A stretch of DNA of 64,000 bases from an uncultured Clostridia bacterium (GTDB lineage Bacteria > Bacillota > Clostridia > Christensenellales > UBA1242), in NCBI GenBank assembly GCA_937992055.1, contig CALKLQ010000041.1, positions 62,001 through 126,000 on the forward strand, read 5' to 3'. Of this stretch, positions 36,878 through 45,124 are shown piece by piece. The position numbers and the translations under genes are program-made. The first letter of the stretch is position 1. Every line of letters begins with the position of its first letter. The notes under the pieces are model-generated. The model ran no database searches. It was not told where the DNA came from and saw only the letters and a program-made list of their open reading frames with translations.

Positions 36878-38059
36878 TTATTCATTTAATTCTTTCAAAA
36901 CCTCAGCAATTTTGTCCGCAGCAATGTCCATTTGCTTTTTTGTATGAGTAGCCGTATAGCTGGTTCTTAACATGCTTTGCCCTACTGGAACCGCTGGAGA
37001 AACAACCGGATTTACATATACCCCTCTTTCTTGCAACAATTTGCAAGCTTTAAATGTTATCAAATCGTCATAGGTAAAGATTGGAATTATAGGAGTTGTG
37101 CTTTCAATTATCTTTACTCCTCTTTCTTTTAATAAGCTTCGCATATAGCAACTAATTTCTGATAGATTTTTTATTCTTTGAGGCTCTCTTTCTAAAATTT
37201 CAAGTGATTTCAAAGCACAAGCAACACTAGCGGGAGTAATACTAGCAGAAAATATGAATGGACGTGAATTGTGTTTGACAAACTCAGCCACCTTTTTTGT
37301 GCTTGCCATATATCCGCCAAGACTTGCTAAAGATTTTGAAAAAGTTCCCATATAAATGTCAACTTCATCTTCAAGCCCAAAATGTTCCGCAGTTCCCCTG
37401 CCATGCTCGCCCAAAACACCTAGTCCATGAGCGTCATCAACCATTACTCTTGCACCATACTTTTTTGCAAGAGCAACAATTTCTGGCAATTTACAAATTT
37501 CACCACTCATTGAGAACACACCATCAGTAACTATTAAAATTCCACCATTTGTGGTGTCAATACTATTTAAGACCCTTTCTAGATCTTGCATGTCGCTATG
37601 ATTATATCTAAGCATTTTTGCAAAGCTAAGTCTGCAAGCATCATAAATGCTGGCATGATTTTCTCTGTCACAAACAATAAAGTCGTTCCTTCCAGCAATA
37701 GCACTAATTATAGCTAAGTTAGATTGAAAGCCTGTAGAAAATGTAACAACCTGTTCCTTATTTAAAAATTTAGCGAGTTTATCTTCCAATTTGACATGCA
37801 AATCAAGTGTTCCATTTAAAAATCTTGAACCAGAACAACCACTTCCATATTTTTTCAAGGCTTCAACACCCGCCTCTATCACTTCTGGATGTGACGTTAA
37901 ACCCAAATAATTATTTGAGCCTATCATAATTGTTTTTATTCCGTCAATAACCACCTCGGTATCCTGTCCAGATGTAAGTTGGGAAAAATAAGGATATACA
38001 TTGTTACTTTTTGCAAATTCAACGTTTTCTAAATGTTCACATTTTTTAAATAAATCCAT
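36878..38059 (-). CDS. Alpha-oxoamine synthase, serine-palmitoyltransferase-like
   Basis: 393 residues, PLP enzyme that joins an amino acid and an acyl-CoA. GSNNYLGLTSHPEVIEAG, YGSGCSGSRFLNGTLDLH, DRENHASIYDACR, DDAHGLGVLGEHGRG and GTFSKSLASLGGY are present; the PLP Lys is about 242 and the stacking His about 135. These blocks look closer to Bacteroides-type serine palmitoyltransferase than to glycine C-acetyltransferase (Kbl) or BioF, but this is by memory of the families. An SDR follows the gene order immediately upstream, with a 12-base gap. Kbl or BioF remain possible; no tdh or bio genes are nearby. Confidence 0.75.
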   Translation of the reverse strand: MDLFKKCEHLENVEFAKSNNVYPYFSQLTSGQDTEVVIDGIKTIMIGSNNYLGLTSHPEVIEAGVEALKKYGSGCSGSRFLNGTLDLHVKLEDKLAKFLNKEQVVTFSTGFQSNLAIISAIAGRNDFIVCDRENHASIYDACRLSFAKMLRYNHSDMQDLERVLNSIDTTNGGILIVTDGVFSMSGEICKLPEIVALAKKYGARVMVDDAHGLGVLGEHGRGTAEHFGLEDEVDIYMGTFSKSLASLGGYMASTKKVAEFVKHNSRPFIFSASITPASVACALKSLEILEREPQRIKNLSEISCYMRSLLKERGVKIIESTTPIIPIFTYDDLITFKACKLLQERGVYVNPVVSPAVPVGQSMLRTSYTATHTKKQMDIAADKIAEVLKELNE

Positions 38060-38071
38060 AATATAATACCT

Positions 38072-38962
38072 CTAACCATAAATCATTTTAACTATTTTAA
38101 GCATTAAACTTCTAGGCAAAATTTTTTGTAAAAAAACAAAGAGTTTGTATTTTGCGCCTACACTTACTAAAACCGGCGGATGTTTTCTTTTTATTTGTTT
38201 GAAAATCACTTTCGCAACCTTTTCAGGAGGAACGCCATTCTTTTCATCTTTTTCCATCCTTGAAACAGATTTTTCTATCCTTCCGCCATAGCCTTCGCTT
38301 GTTGACTCTTTTTCTCTAGAACCAGTAAATCCAGTTTTAGTATCACCAGGCATAACAGCGCAAACCTGAATGTTAAGTGGTGCAAGCTCCATTTTTAAAC
38401 ACATAGTAAAATAATTTATGGCAGCTTTCGACATTGAATAAGCTGTTTGAAAAGGAATGGGAATAATTCCCGCAATTGAACTAATATTTACAATCTTTCC
38501 GCCACAATTTTTCATATATGGTATAACCAATTTACTAAGAGTAATTGCGGCATTAACATTGACATCAAAAAGCTTTTTATTTTGATCGGTTTCAATATAC
38601 TCAACGGCTCCAGATATTCCCATTCCCGCATTATTTACTAAAACATCAATCTGCCCTTCTTTTTCAAAAATGTAATTAAAACATTGTTTTACCAGTTCTT
38701 CATTTGTAACGTCGCATTGTAAAGATTCAAAATTTTCATCAACCTTTCTTCTTGAAAGACCATAAACTTTATATCCTTTGCAAACAAGCAATTTACACAA
38801 ACTAAGACCAATACCTGAACTCGCGCCAGTTACAATAACAACCTTTTTATTATTCACGTTTTTTAGTATAAATTTTATAAAACTCAAAGTCAATAATATT
38901 AATATAAAAATAAAATAAATAATCAAACCGCTTTGAAAATCCTCGCGCTTTACTATATTCAT
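38072..38962 (-). CDS. Short-chain dehydrogenase/reductase with N-terminal membrane segment
   Basis: 296 residues. The NAD(P) loop TGASSGIG, VNNAGMG, the catalytic Ser (NISSIAG) and YSMSK motif are present; a C-terminal basic/hydrophobic tail ends it. The chosen ATG adds a hydrophobic helix (GLIIYFIFILILLTLSFIKFIL), as in ketosphinganine reductases, but lacks a ribosome site and overlaps the upstream gene by 113 bases. GTG at 38857 would give a soluble enzyme. Beside an SPT-like gene, 3-ketosphinganine reduction is a reasonable hypothesis. Confidence 0.7.
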   Translation of the reverse strand: MNIVKREDFQSGLIIYFIFILILLTLSFIKFILKNVNNKKVVIVTGASSGIGLSLCKLLVCKGYKVYGLSRRKVDENFESLQCDVTNEELVKQCFNYIFEKEGQIDVLVNNAGMGISGAVEYIETDQNKKLFDVNVNAAITLSKLVIPYMKNCGGKIVNISSIAGIIPIPFQTAYSMSKAAINYFTMCLKMELAPLNIQVCAVMPGDTKTGFTGSREKESTSEGYGGRIEKSVSRMEKDEKNGVPPEKVAKVIFKQIKRKHPPVLVSVGAKYKLFVFLQKILPRSLMLKIVKMIYG

Positions 38963-39506
38963 TTAGACAGATGACAGCGATAGCAATTAAAAGTCCAACA
39001 CTAACCACGCAAACAATGCCAAAAATTTGTAACATCCCTTTTACATCAAATACTGCAACTCCGGCAATAAGCAAAACTAAAATTAAAACTAAAATGCATA
39101 AAACAACATATGTTACTATTTGTAAAGCCAACATTTTGCTGCCCAACTTAGTTTTAAAATTATTTATTACAATAAATAAAACGCTAAAAATAGACAATAT
39201 ACCTGTAATTCGATTAAACACATTTCCATTTGTTAATAGAGGTGTAACAAAAATAATAATTGCGAACAGCATTGACAAAGCTAAAAATGAAAGGCCTACA
39301 TATCCCACAACTTTTTTTCTCTTTATTACATTAAGTTCGCTTATAGCAAATCCGCAACCAAGAGCCAAAGTAGCGCAAATCAAAAGTATTCTTAATAGCA
39401 CACCTTCAAAAACTGGAAGTTTAAATATAGCTAAAATCAATAATAAACATGTTAAACCCAAAGTGGAAAGCGAAATAATAGTTAAAATTTTCTTTGCCAA
39501 TTTCAT
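38850..39506 (-). CDS. Multi-pass membrane protein, family unknown
   Basis: 218 residues with about six hydrophobic helices, ending in a long aromatic-rich tail (FDYLFYFYINIIDFEFYKIYTKKRE) that overlaps the SDR start in another frame. The tail looks unlike the rest, so the original end may have been nearer residue 190. AGAGGTTATT precedes the ATG. First gene of a likely three-gene operon with the SDR and SPT-like genes. No recognised family. Confidence 0.7.
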   Translation of the reverse strand: MKLAKKILTIISLSTLGLTCLLLILAIFKLPVFEGVLLRILLICATLALGCGFAISELNVIKRKKVVGYVGLSFLALSMLFAIIIFVTPLLTNGNVFNRITGILSIFSVLFIVINNFKTKLGSKMLALQIVTYVVLCILVLILVLLIAGVAVFDVKGMLQIFGIVCVVSVGLLIAIAVICLNEYSKARGFSKRFDYLFYFYINIIDFEFYKIYTKKRE

Positions 39507-39605
39507 AATAACCTCTTGTATAGTTTATCACAAAAAAAATAAAAGTAACAATTAATTAATATATTTTTTTAAAATTTTTTATTATAAATTGCTTTTAATA
39601 AAATA

Positions 39606-39634
39606 TTGATTAAAAAAAATTATTATGATATACT
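39606..39634 (+). promoter_or_regulatory. Promoter of tRNA-Leu
   Basis: TTGATT, 17 bases, TATACT with TGA before the -10, ending 12 bases before the tRNA. Confidence 0.7.
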
Positions 39635-39646
39635 TTTTTAGAATTT

Positions 39647-39735
39647 GCAGGCATGGCGGAATGGCAGACGCGCTAGATTCAGGTTCTAGTGTTCAGTTAA
39701 CGAACATGCAGGTTCAAGTCCTGTTGCCTGCACCA
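39647..39735 (+). tRNA. tRNA-Leu (anticodon CAG)
   Basis: 89 bases including encoded CCA. Acceptor stem GCAGGCA/TGCCTGC, anticodon stem CTAGA/TCTAG with loop TTCAGGT (anticodon CAG), a long type II variable arm (GTTC...GAAC) and T arm GCAGGTTCAAGTCCTGT. Own promoter and terminator. Confidence 0.96.
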
Positions 39736-39741
39736 AGTCTT

Positions 39742-39776
39742 AATAGGTTGAACCTTTATGGTTAGCCTATTTTTTA
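39742..39776 (+). terminator. Terminator after tRNA-Leu
   Basis: AATAGG-TTG-AACC and GGTT-AG-CCTATT pair around TTTAT, followed by a T-run. Confidence 0.75.
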
Positions 39777-39952
39777 TTTGTTAGCAAAAAAAGAAAGTGG
39801 GTGTCCCACCTGCCGTTAGTTATGGGGCAAAATGATACGCAAATTTTTTAAATTTGCAAAAAGAGAATCAGCGAAAATCCCTTATTTTATAAAAGGTTTA
39901 TCTACTGAACACGGTCATTTTGAGTCTACGCCTTATCCTGCCTCCTAATATT

Positions 39953-40301
39953 TTAGTTCCAATCAGTATATGGATTTACATAAATAGATCTTAAAACTCT
40001 AAATTTTTTATTTGTTTCAAACAATTTTTGTAGTTCTTTAAAATTCTTATCTGGATTTGACATTAAATTTGCAAGGTTATCAATTTCTGATGGAATGGCA
40101 AATAAAAATACTTTCTTCCGATATTTTATCTTTTGCAGTTTGTAAAACTTTTGACCAATTTTCAAAGGTTTGACCTTCTGGTGTTGGATAATTAAAATTA
40201 TATACATCATAACCTTTTGCTTTGATGGTGTTTTCAAGCCAACCAAACCAATTCTCACGGTTATGCCCAAAAGTTCCATGTATTATAAAATAGTTTTTCA
40301 T
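39953..40301 (-). pseudogene. Decayed RBBP9/YdeN-type hydrolase
   Basis: The first 70 codons from ATG 40299-40301 read NYFIIHGTFGHNRENWFGWLENT...NYPTPEGQTFENW...IFICHS, the start of a YdeN/RBBP9-type alpha/beta hydrolase up to its nucleophile elbow (normally GHSLG, here CHSIRN then stop). In the next frame, the DNA continues as an open stretch IDNLANLMSNPDKNFKELQ...NPYTDWN, which I cannot match to the hydrolase. The real protein would be about 180-190 residues. This looks like a deletion plus frame change. Hairpin debris between it and tRNA-Leu (39790-39950) fits a decaying region. Confidence 0.7.
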
Positions 40302-40491
40302 AGTTTATCCCTCAGTTTTCTAAATTTAACATTCATTCACAAAAATAATATTAAACAAATACTATTTAAGTATAACATTTAATGCAATAAAATGAAAATA
40401 AATTTTTATTTTATGCATTTACTATATCAAGACACTTTTAAAATATATTTGTATTTTATAGTTAAATATACTAAAATAGTATGAGGACATA

Positions 40492-41034
40492 ATGGAAATT
40501 AAAAATCAAACAATACAAATATTTGAAGAATTTTTAAAAACTGCTAATTTATCAAAAGGTCAGTTAATAATTGTTGGATGTTCAACTAGTGAAGTTTTAG
40601 GTGACAAAATTGGAACAAACTCCAGTTTAGAGGTCGCTAAACAAATTTTTGAAGGTATAAGCAAGGTTTTAAATCCAAAAGGAATACATTTTGCAGTTCA
40701 ATGTTGTGAGCATTTAAATCGAGCAATTGTGGTTGAGCGCTCCGCACTTACCCATAATGAAGAACTTGTAAATGTAATTCCCCAACCTAAAGCAGGAGGT
40801 TCACTTGCAACCGTTGCATATAATAATTTTAAAGCACCTGTAATTGTAGAAGAACTTTCGGCGGATGCAGGAATTGATATTGGTGAAACACTAATTGGCA
40901 TGCATTTAAAGAAGGTAGCAGTTCCTGTTAGATTAACTATAAAAAAATTGGGAAATGCAAATATAACATGCGCTAGAACCCGTCCAAAGTTTATTGGTGG
41001 CGAAAGAGCTATTTATGACAAAAATTTATTGTAA
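40492..41034 (+). CDS. ywlG: DUF436 (YwlG-type, TIGR01440) protein
   Basis: 180 residues. IIVGCSTSEVLGDKIGTNSS, QCCEHLNRAIVVER, VPQPKAGGSLA-like (here IPQPKAGGSLATVAY), DAGIDIGETLIGMHLKKVAVP and ARTRPKFIGGERA are the family blocks. Function is not established. In Bacillus it lies between rpiB-like and glyA genes, but not here. GAGGACATA precedes the ATG. Confidence 0.92.
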   Translation: MEIKNQTIQIFEEFLKTANLSKGQLIIVGCSTSEVLGDKIGTNSSLEVAKQIFEGISKVLNPKGIHFAVQCCEHLNRAIVVERSALTHNEELVNVIPQPKAGGSLATVAYNNFKAPVIVEELSADAGIDIGETLIGMHLKKVAVPVRLTIKKLGNANITCARTRPKFIGGERAIYDKNLL

Positions 41035-41165
41035 TCTGCTCACTCGAATGTCCATATTATTAAAGTGTCAGATGTTTTTGTCTAAAAGTTCCATAAGGCA
41101 TTTTTAAGCAAAACTTACGTTAATTCAATCAAGTTTATTGCAATAGCAGTAATAACACTTAATTC

Positions 41166-41198
41166 CTAATTAAGCAAACTACTTACGTCTAAATTCAT
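41166..41198 (-). other. 10-codon reading frame behind a buried ribosome site
   Basis: ATG at 41196-41198 follows a strong TAGGAGGA site by 9 bases and reads MNLDVSSLLN then TAG. Beyond the TAG, 16 more codons stay open in frame (ELSVITAIAINLIELT) before TAA. The ribosome site is inside the right-hand arm of the 18-bp inverted repeat. It may be a leader peptide or the start of a decayed small gene. Confidence 0.35.
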
Positions 41199-41201
41199 AG
41201 A

Positions 41202-41269
41202 CAAAATCCTCCTATGTTATTAAATTCAAGCGGCAAAACTTCAATTTATTTTAACATAGGAGGATTTTG
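41202..41269. repeat. 18-bp perfect inverted repeat
   Basis: CAAAATCCTCCTATGTTA (41202-41219) and TAACATAGGAGGATTTTG (41252-41269) are exact complements with a 32-base loop that can pair further (TAAATT/AATTTA). Each arm carries an AGGAGG on one strand. Confidence 0.9.
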
Positions 41270-41517
41270 ATTTGCAAAGCTCTAAGCTTTTTGGAACCAC
41301 AGGCACTGCCTGTGGTTTACTTTATCCAATAAGGAACTCACTTTGGACATGTGCCAAAGTGAGTGACCCTTGAAAATTTTGGAACGATGAGTGACAAAAT
41401 TTGGTGGAAAGAGGGAATTTTTCGTAAGAAAAAGGGAGAAAACTATTGCTAGAGACTTTTAAGTCTCGTTCAATGGTTGTCTCCCACCCAGGCTGAAGAC
41501 TTTTGTCTTCAGCCTGA

Positions 41518-41545
41518 GGATATTAGTATAACCTAATATCCTTTT
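41518..41545 (+). terminator. Hairpin with T-run
   Basis: GGATATTAG and CTAATATCC pair around TATAAC, followed by five T on the plus strand; next to the 12-bp hairpin 41489-41516. It may end transcription facing spoIVA. Confidence 0.6.
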
Positions 41546-41558
41546 TATAATTATAAAC

Positions 41559-43037
41559 TTATAATAAGATGCAGATAATTCCACCCTTTCCTTCGTTTAT
41601 TATTTTTCCTAAAGTTCTTCTAATTTTACGTTGAGCCTCAACTGGCATGGTAACAATTTTTGAATTGATTCCTTCTGTAACCAAAGAGTTAAGAGATTTA
41701 CCAAAAATATTCGTTTCCCATATCGAGGTTGGGTTATTTTCAAACTCGCTCATTAAATGTTGAGCAAGTTCCTCACTTTGTTGTTGGGTTCCAACCAAAG
41801 GACTTATCTCTGTTTCAATGTCAACTTTCATAATGTGCAAGCTAGGCGCTGATGCTTTTAATTTCATCCCAAACCTAGAACCTTGTTTAACAATTTGTGG
41901 GTCTTCTAGTTTTAGCTCCTCGGTAGATGGAGTAACAATTCCATATCCAGTTTCTTCCACCTGTCTTAATGCATTTTCGAGTTTGTCATATTCTTTTTTA
42001 GCATGTGAAAGAGTTTTAATGTAGCTAACCAAATGCAAATCATCTACAATTTCAGTTCCACATTGTTTAGACAAAACTTTATAGAAAAGATGAGGTTTTG
42101 GAGTAACGTCAAAATATACGGTGCCATCTCCCATTTTTATTGAGCCTACAGTCACAGGTTCAAAATCTTCGCTTTCTAAAAATGCTACGTTTGTTTTGTC
42201 TATCTGACCAATTTTACTTATATTTTCTCCAAACTTTTTTATTTCGTCAATTATAGAAGAAATAATTTCATCATTAAAAGCTAAAGCTCTTAGCCAATCT
42301 GGCATTTTAACTTTTAATGATTTGATAGGAAATTCAAGTAATATTTTTTCAAAAATCCTATCGACATCCTGCGATTCGAGTTCTTTTGCATTTATTGCAA
42401 CAACTGGTACTTCATACTTTCTTTCTAAAGACCTTACAAGTTTTTTACACTCCTCTTCTTTTGGATTTCTAGAATTAACTACAATAACAAAAGGTTTATT
42501 TTCTCTTAGCATTTCTGAAACAACTCTTTCTTCAGCCTCTACATAACTTTCTCTTGGAAGCTCACAAATAGAGCCATCAGTAGTCATTACAACCCCAATT
42601 GTTGAATGATCAACAATAACTTTTTTGGTGCCTAGTTCCGCCGCCTCTTCAAAAGGCATATCCTCCTCGCTCCAAGGTGTTTTAACTAATCTTGGTTTTT
42701 TATTTTCCTCAAAACCCATTGCACCATCCACCATGTAACCAACACAGTCAACCATTCTAACTTTCATCTCAATATTACTATCTAAAGTTATTTTAACTGC
42801 CTCATTAGGAACAAACTTTGGTTGGGTGGTCATAATTGTTTTGCCTTCACCAGATTGTGGGAGTTCATCTATAGCACGTTGTCTTGAATGTTTGTTATCA
42901 ATATTAGGAATTACTAAGTTTTCCATAAACTTTGTAATGAATGTTGACTTTCCACATCTGACAGGACCAACCACTCCTATGTATATATCGCCATTTGTTC
43001 TAGTGGCTATGTCATTGTATATTTCATAATTTTCCAT
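41559..43037 (-). CDS. spoIVA: Stage IV sporulation protein A
   Basis: ATP-hydrolysing cytoskeletal protein that forms the basement layer of the spore coat around the forespore. With ATG 43035-43037 (GGAGGGTAT upstream) it has 492 residues, the length I know for B. subtilis SpoIVA. Walker A GVVGPVRCGKST has Lys at 30; the switch region VDCVGYMVDGAMGFEE and the sensor-like TTDGSI follow; the C-terminus ends GKGGIICILL. It signals that this lineage forms, or recently formed, endospores. A sigma-E-type promoter candidate lies upstream. Confidence 0.97.
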   Translation of the reverse strand: MENYEIYNDIATRTNGDIYIGVVGPVRCGKSTFITKFMENLVIPNIDNKHSRQRAIDELPQSGEGKTIMTTQPKFVPNEAVKITLDSNIEMKVRMVDCVGYMVDGAMGFEENKKPRLVKTPWSEEDMPFEEAAELGTKKVIVDHSTIGVVMTTDGSICELPRESYVEAEERVVSEMLRENKPFVIVVNSRNPKEEECKKLVRSLERKYEVPVVAINAKELESQDVDRIFEKILLEFPIKSLKVKMPDWLRALAFNDEIISSIIDEIKKFGENISKIGQIDKTNVAFLESEDFEPVTVGSIKMGDGTVYFDVTPKPHLFYKVLSKQCGTEIVDDLHLVSYIKTLSHAKKEYDKLENALRQVEETGYGIVTPSTEELKLEDPQIVKQGSRFGMKLKASAPSLHIMKVDIETEISPLVGTQQQSEELAQHLMSEFENNPTSIWETNIFGKSLNSLVTEGINSKIVTMPVEAQRKIRRTLGKIINEGKGGIICILL

Positions 43038-43085
43038 ATACCCTCCAAATAATTTTGCGCATGCAATCAAAGCATCCGTTACAAT

Positions 43086-43112
43086 AATTTATGAGCGGGC
43101 ATCATGGTTTAT
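43086..43112 (-). promoter_or_regulatory. Possible sigma-E promoter of spoIVA
   Basis: CATAAATT fits the sigma-E -10 pattern; ATAAAC lies 13 bases upstream as a partial -35. Position about 50 bases before spoIVA is suitable. Confidence 0.4.
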
Positions 43113-43122
43113 TCTTAACTTT

Positions 43123-43154
43123 AAAAAAATATCACATCAATTTTTGATATGATA
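43123..43154 (-). terminator. Terminator of rarA
   Basis: An 11-bp stem (one G-T pair) with a 3-base loop at 43130-43154, followed on the minus strand by a T-run, a few bases after the rarA stop. Confidence 0.8.
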
Positions 43155-43166
43155 CTCATAATTAAT

Positions 43167-44426
43167 TTACCTTGTTCTAAACTTTTTCCTTATCATGTTT
43201 TTTTCTCTTCCATTTTGAGATGGAGTGTAATAAATTTTATCTTTCAAGCCATTTGGTAAATATTGTTGCGCAACATAACCACCAAAGTCATGAGGATATT
43301 TATATCCCTGCTTTTTTATATCATTTACTGATTTATGATTTAATAGATGAAAAGGCAAAGCATCGTCCCTGACCCTTTCAGCATCCTCTTTTGCCATATT
43401 CATGGCAACTATTACAGAATTAGACTTTTCAGCCTCGCACGCATAAATGATGGCATGAGATAAAGGAATTAAACCTTCTGGCGCTCCCATTCGCTCAATT
43501 GCATAGTGAGCGGAAACTGCGAGCAACAGAGCATTACTATCTGCCATTCCTATATCCTCACTGCAATGTGCAATCAACCTTCTGGCAATGATTAGCGGGT
43601 CAATTCCTGCAAGAATCAATCTTTGAGAATAGTATAAAGCGGCATCGGTGTCACTTCCCCTAATGCTCTTACAAAAACAACTTAATAAGTCATAATATAA
43701 ATTTTCATCTACAGCTAAAGACTTTTTTTGAATTGAATTTTCTGCCACTTCAAGATCAATGACTATTTTTTTATTTTTAGAAAGTGGAGTTGTTTTAGCT
43801 GCCAATTCTAATGAATTAAGAGCGCTTCGCACATCACCTCCACAAGCCCAAGCTAAATGTTTAAACGCATCTTCTTCTACAATCAATGGCAGATTCCCAA
43901 GCCCCCTGGCTTTGTCTGAAACCGCCCTTTTTAAGCATTTTATAATCTCACTTTCTTCAATGTGTTTAAATTCAAAAATTCTACAACGTGAAACAATAGC
44001 TCTTGTCATTGAAGTATAAGGATTCTCAGTTGTTGAGCCAATAAACACAATGCTTCCATCCTCAATAGCTTCTAAAACGCAATCACTTTGCGCTTTGCTC
44101 CACCTATGACATTCATCTAAAAGAAGATAGGTTTGTGTGCCAAACATGGCTTTCAAGGACCTAGCTTGTTCTATTATGTTTTTAGCATCTGCAACCCCAG
44201 AAGAAACGGCATTTAATCTTTTGAATTCGCCCTTTAAACTTTTGGCAATTATATGCGCTAAAGTGGTTTTACCCGTTCCAGGCGGTCCAAAAAAAATACA
44301 GCTCCCCAAGCTTTCCGCCTCTATTGCTCTTCTTAAAAGCTTACCTTTCCCTACAATATGTCCCTGCCCTACAAACTCTTGTAATGTTGTTGGACGCATC
44401 CTTTCAGCTAGCGGTTGTTTTTCCAT
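43167..44426 (-). CDS. rarA: Replication-associated recombination protein A
   Basis: AAA+ ATPase of the RarA/MgsA/WRNIP1 family acting at stalled forks; 419 residues. ERMRPTTLQEFVGQGHIVG start, Walker A FFGPPGTGKTTLAHI, Walker B YLLLDECHRWSK, sensor IGSTTENPY, and the C-terminal tetramer domain (GSDTDAALYYSQRLILAGIDPLIIARRL, then DFGGYVAQQYLPNGLKD). Single gene with terminator. In other Firmicutes it often sits near cysteine desulfurase genes, not so here. Confidence 0.95.
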   Translation of the reverse strand: MEKQPLAERMRPTTLQEFVGQGHIVGKGKLLRRAIEAESLGSCIFFGPPGTGKTTLAHIIAKSLKGEFKRLNAVSSGVADAKNIIEQARSLKAMFGTQTYLLLDECHRWSKAQSDCVLEAIEDGSIVFIGSTTENPYTSMTRAIVSRCRIFEFKHIEESEIIKCLKRAVSDKARGLGNLPLIVEEDAFKHLAWACGGDVRSALNSLELAAKTTPLSKNKKIVIDLEVAENSIQKKSLAVDENLYYDLLSCFCKSIRGSDTDAALYYSQRLILAGIDPLIIARRLIAHCSEDIGMADSNALLLAVSAHYAIERMGAPEGLIPLSHAIIYACEAEKSNSVIVAMNMAKEDAERVRDDALPFHLLNHKSVNDIKKQGYKYPHDFGGYVAQQYLPNGLKDKIYYTPSQNGREKNMIRKKFRTR

Positions 44427-44584
44427 AACTTCCCCGTGTAAATATTAGATGTTATGATTATAACACACTTATTTCATTTTACATCACATATTTTCATCAC
44501 TAAAAATTTTTCCCTTGTTAATATTTTAAAGCGATAACAAGCAAAACATTTTTTTTGCGAAAATAAATACTATTATCTATCGCA

Positions 44585-44670
44585 TTTGTAGAAGGTGTAC
44601 TTTTGGTGGACAGAAAAAATTTCAAAAGTTTACACCATAAAAAAGAACTATCTGACAAGACAGTAGTTCA
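44585..44670. repeat. Two hairpins between rarA and a decayed gene
   Basis: GGTGTA-CTTTTG near 44595 pairs with CAAAAGTTTACACC near 44622-44636 with a 2-base bulge. GAACTA/AGTTC with CTG/CAG at about 44644-44670 forms a terminator-like hairpin at the 3' end of the MerR-led operon. Confidence 0.55.
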
Positions 44671-44680
44671 ATTTTAAAAA

Positions 44681-45098
44681 TTAGATTTTTGTATTTAAAT
44701 ATGCTTCTAATTTTCTTTGAGCATAAGAGTATATATCGTTAAATTTTATTATCTCTTGGATTTGTTTTAGCCAATTTGGCTCATCTAAATAACCTTTTAA
44801 AACCTTATCATCTATTTGAATTTCCCAAGCACTACCATCACAACCTCTAACAATCTTATTTTGCTTTGGTATTTTAATTTGTGAAATTTTTGCTAAAATT
44901 TCTTGAACATCAATGCGAGAAGTTCTGTCTTCAATACTTACTCCATCATAATCTCCTGTTGTTTTAAATTTAATTATTGGAATATGCTTTATCAACATTA
45001 AATTCTATTGATAGTTCACTCATATCATATCCATATCTCATTCATCCACAATTTTTCCATACATATACAATTTTATTAATTGATAATTCCTTACACAT
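44681..45098 (-). pseudogene. Decayed gene at end of MerR operon
   Basis: An AGGAGAATTTT site and ATG at 45096-45098 start MCKELSINKIVYVWKNCG, then TGA (45042-45044). The same frame continues MRYGYDMSELSIEFNVDKAYSN to a TAA. Another frame, open from 44998, runs IPIIKFKTTGDYDGVSIEDRTSRIDVQ... for 105 codons to 44681. One stop plus one frameshift therefore break what looks like a single gene of about 135-140 residues. The family is not recognised. The 105-codon piece alone has only a TTG start and no ribosome site. Confidence 0.65.
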
Positions 45099-45124
45099 AA
45101 AATTCTCCTTTTATTTTTTTGCTT

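Larger units (their letters stand above)
41035..41558. other. 524-base gap holding an array of eight hairpins
   Basis: No normal gene. From 41202 to 41541 hairpins follow one another: 41202-41269 (18-bp perfect arms), 41295-41317, 41336-41364, 41374-41402, 41418-41433, 41434-41485 (three nested stems), 41489-41516 (12-bp perfect) and 41518-41541 (9-bp, followed by T-run). The first 160 bases hold only a very short reading frame on the minus strand (41166-41198). Confidence 0.8.

Noticed and set aside
38869..38897. Promoter TTGACT-N17-TATACT inside the SDR N-terminus
   Set aside because: It would start transcription at or beyond the only internal start codon and overlaps coding DNA; probably chance in AT-rich sequence.
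44970..45098. Recoded TGA (Trp or selenocysteine) in the decayed gene
   Set aside because: TGA acts as a normal stop in many genes here, a separate frameshift is also needed, and no selenocysteine element was seen.
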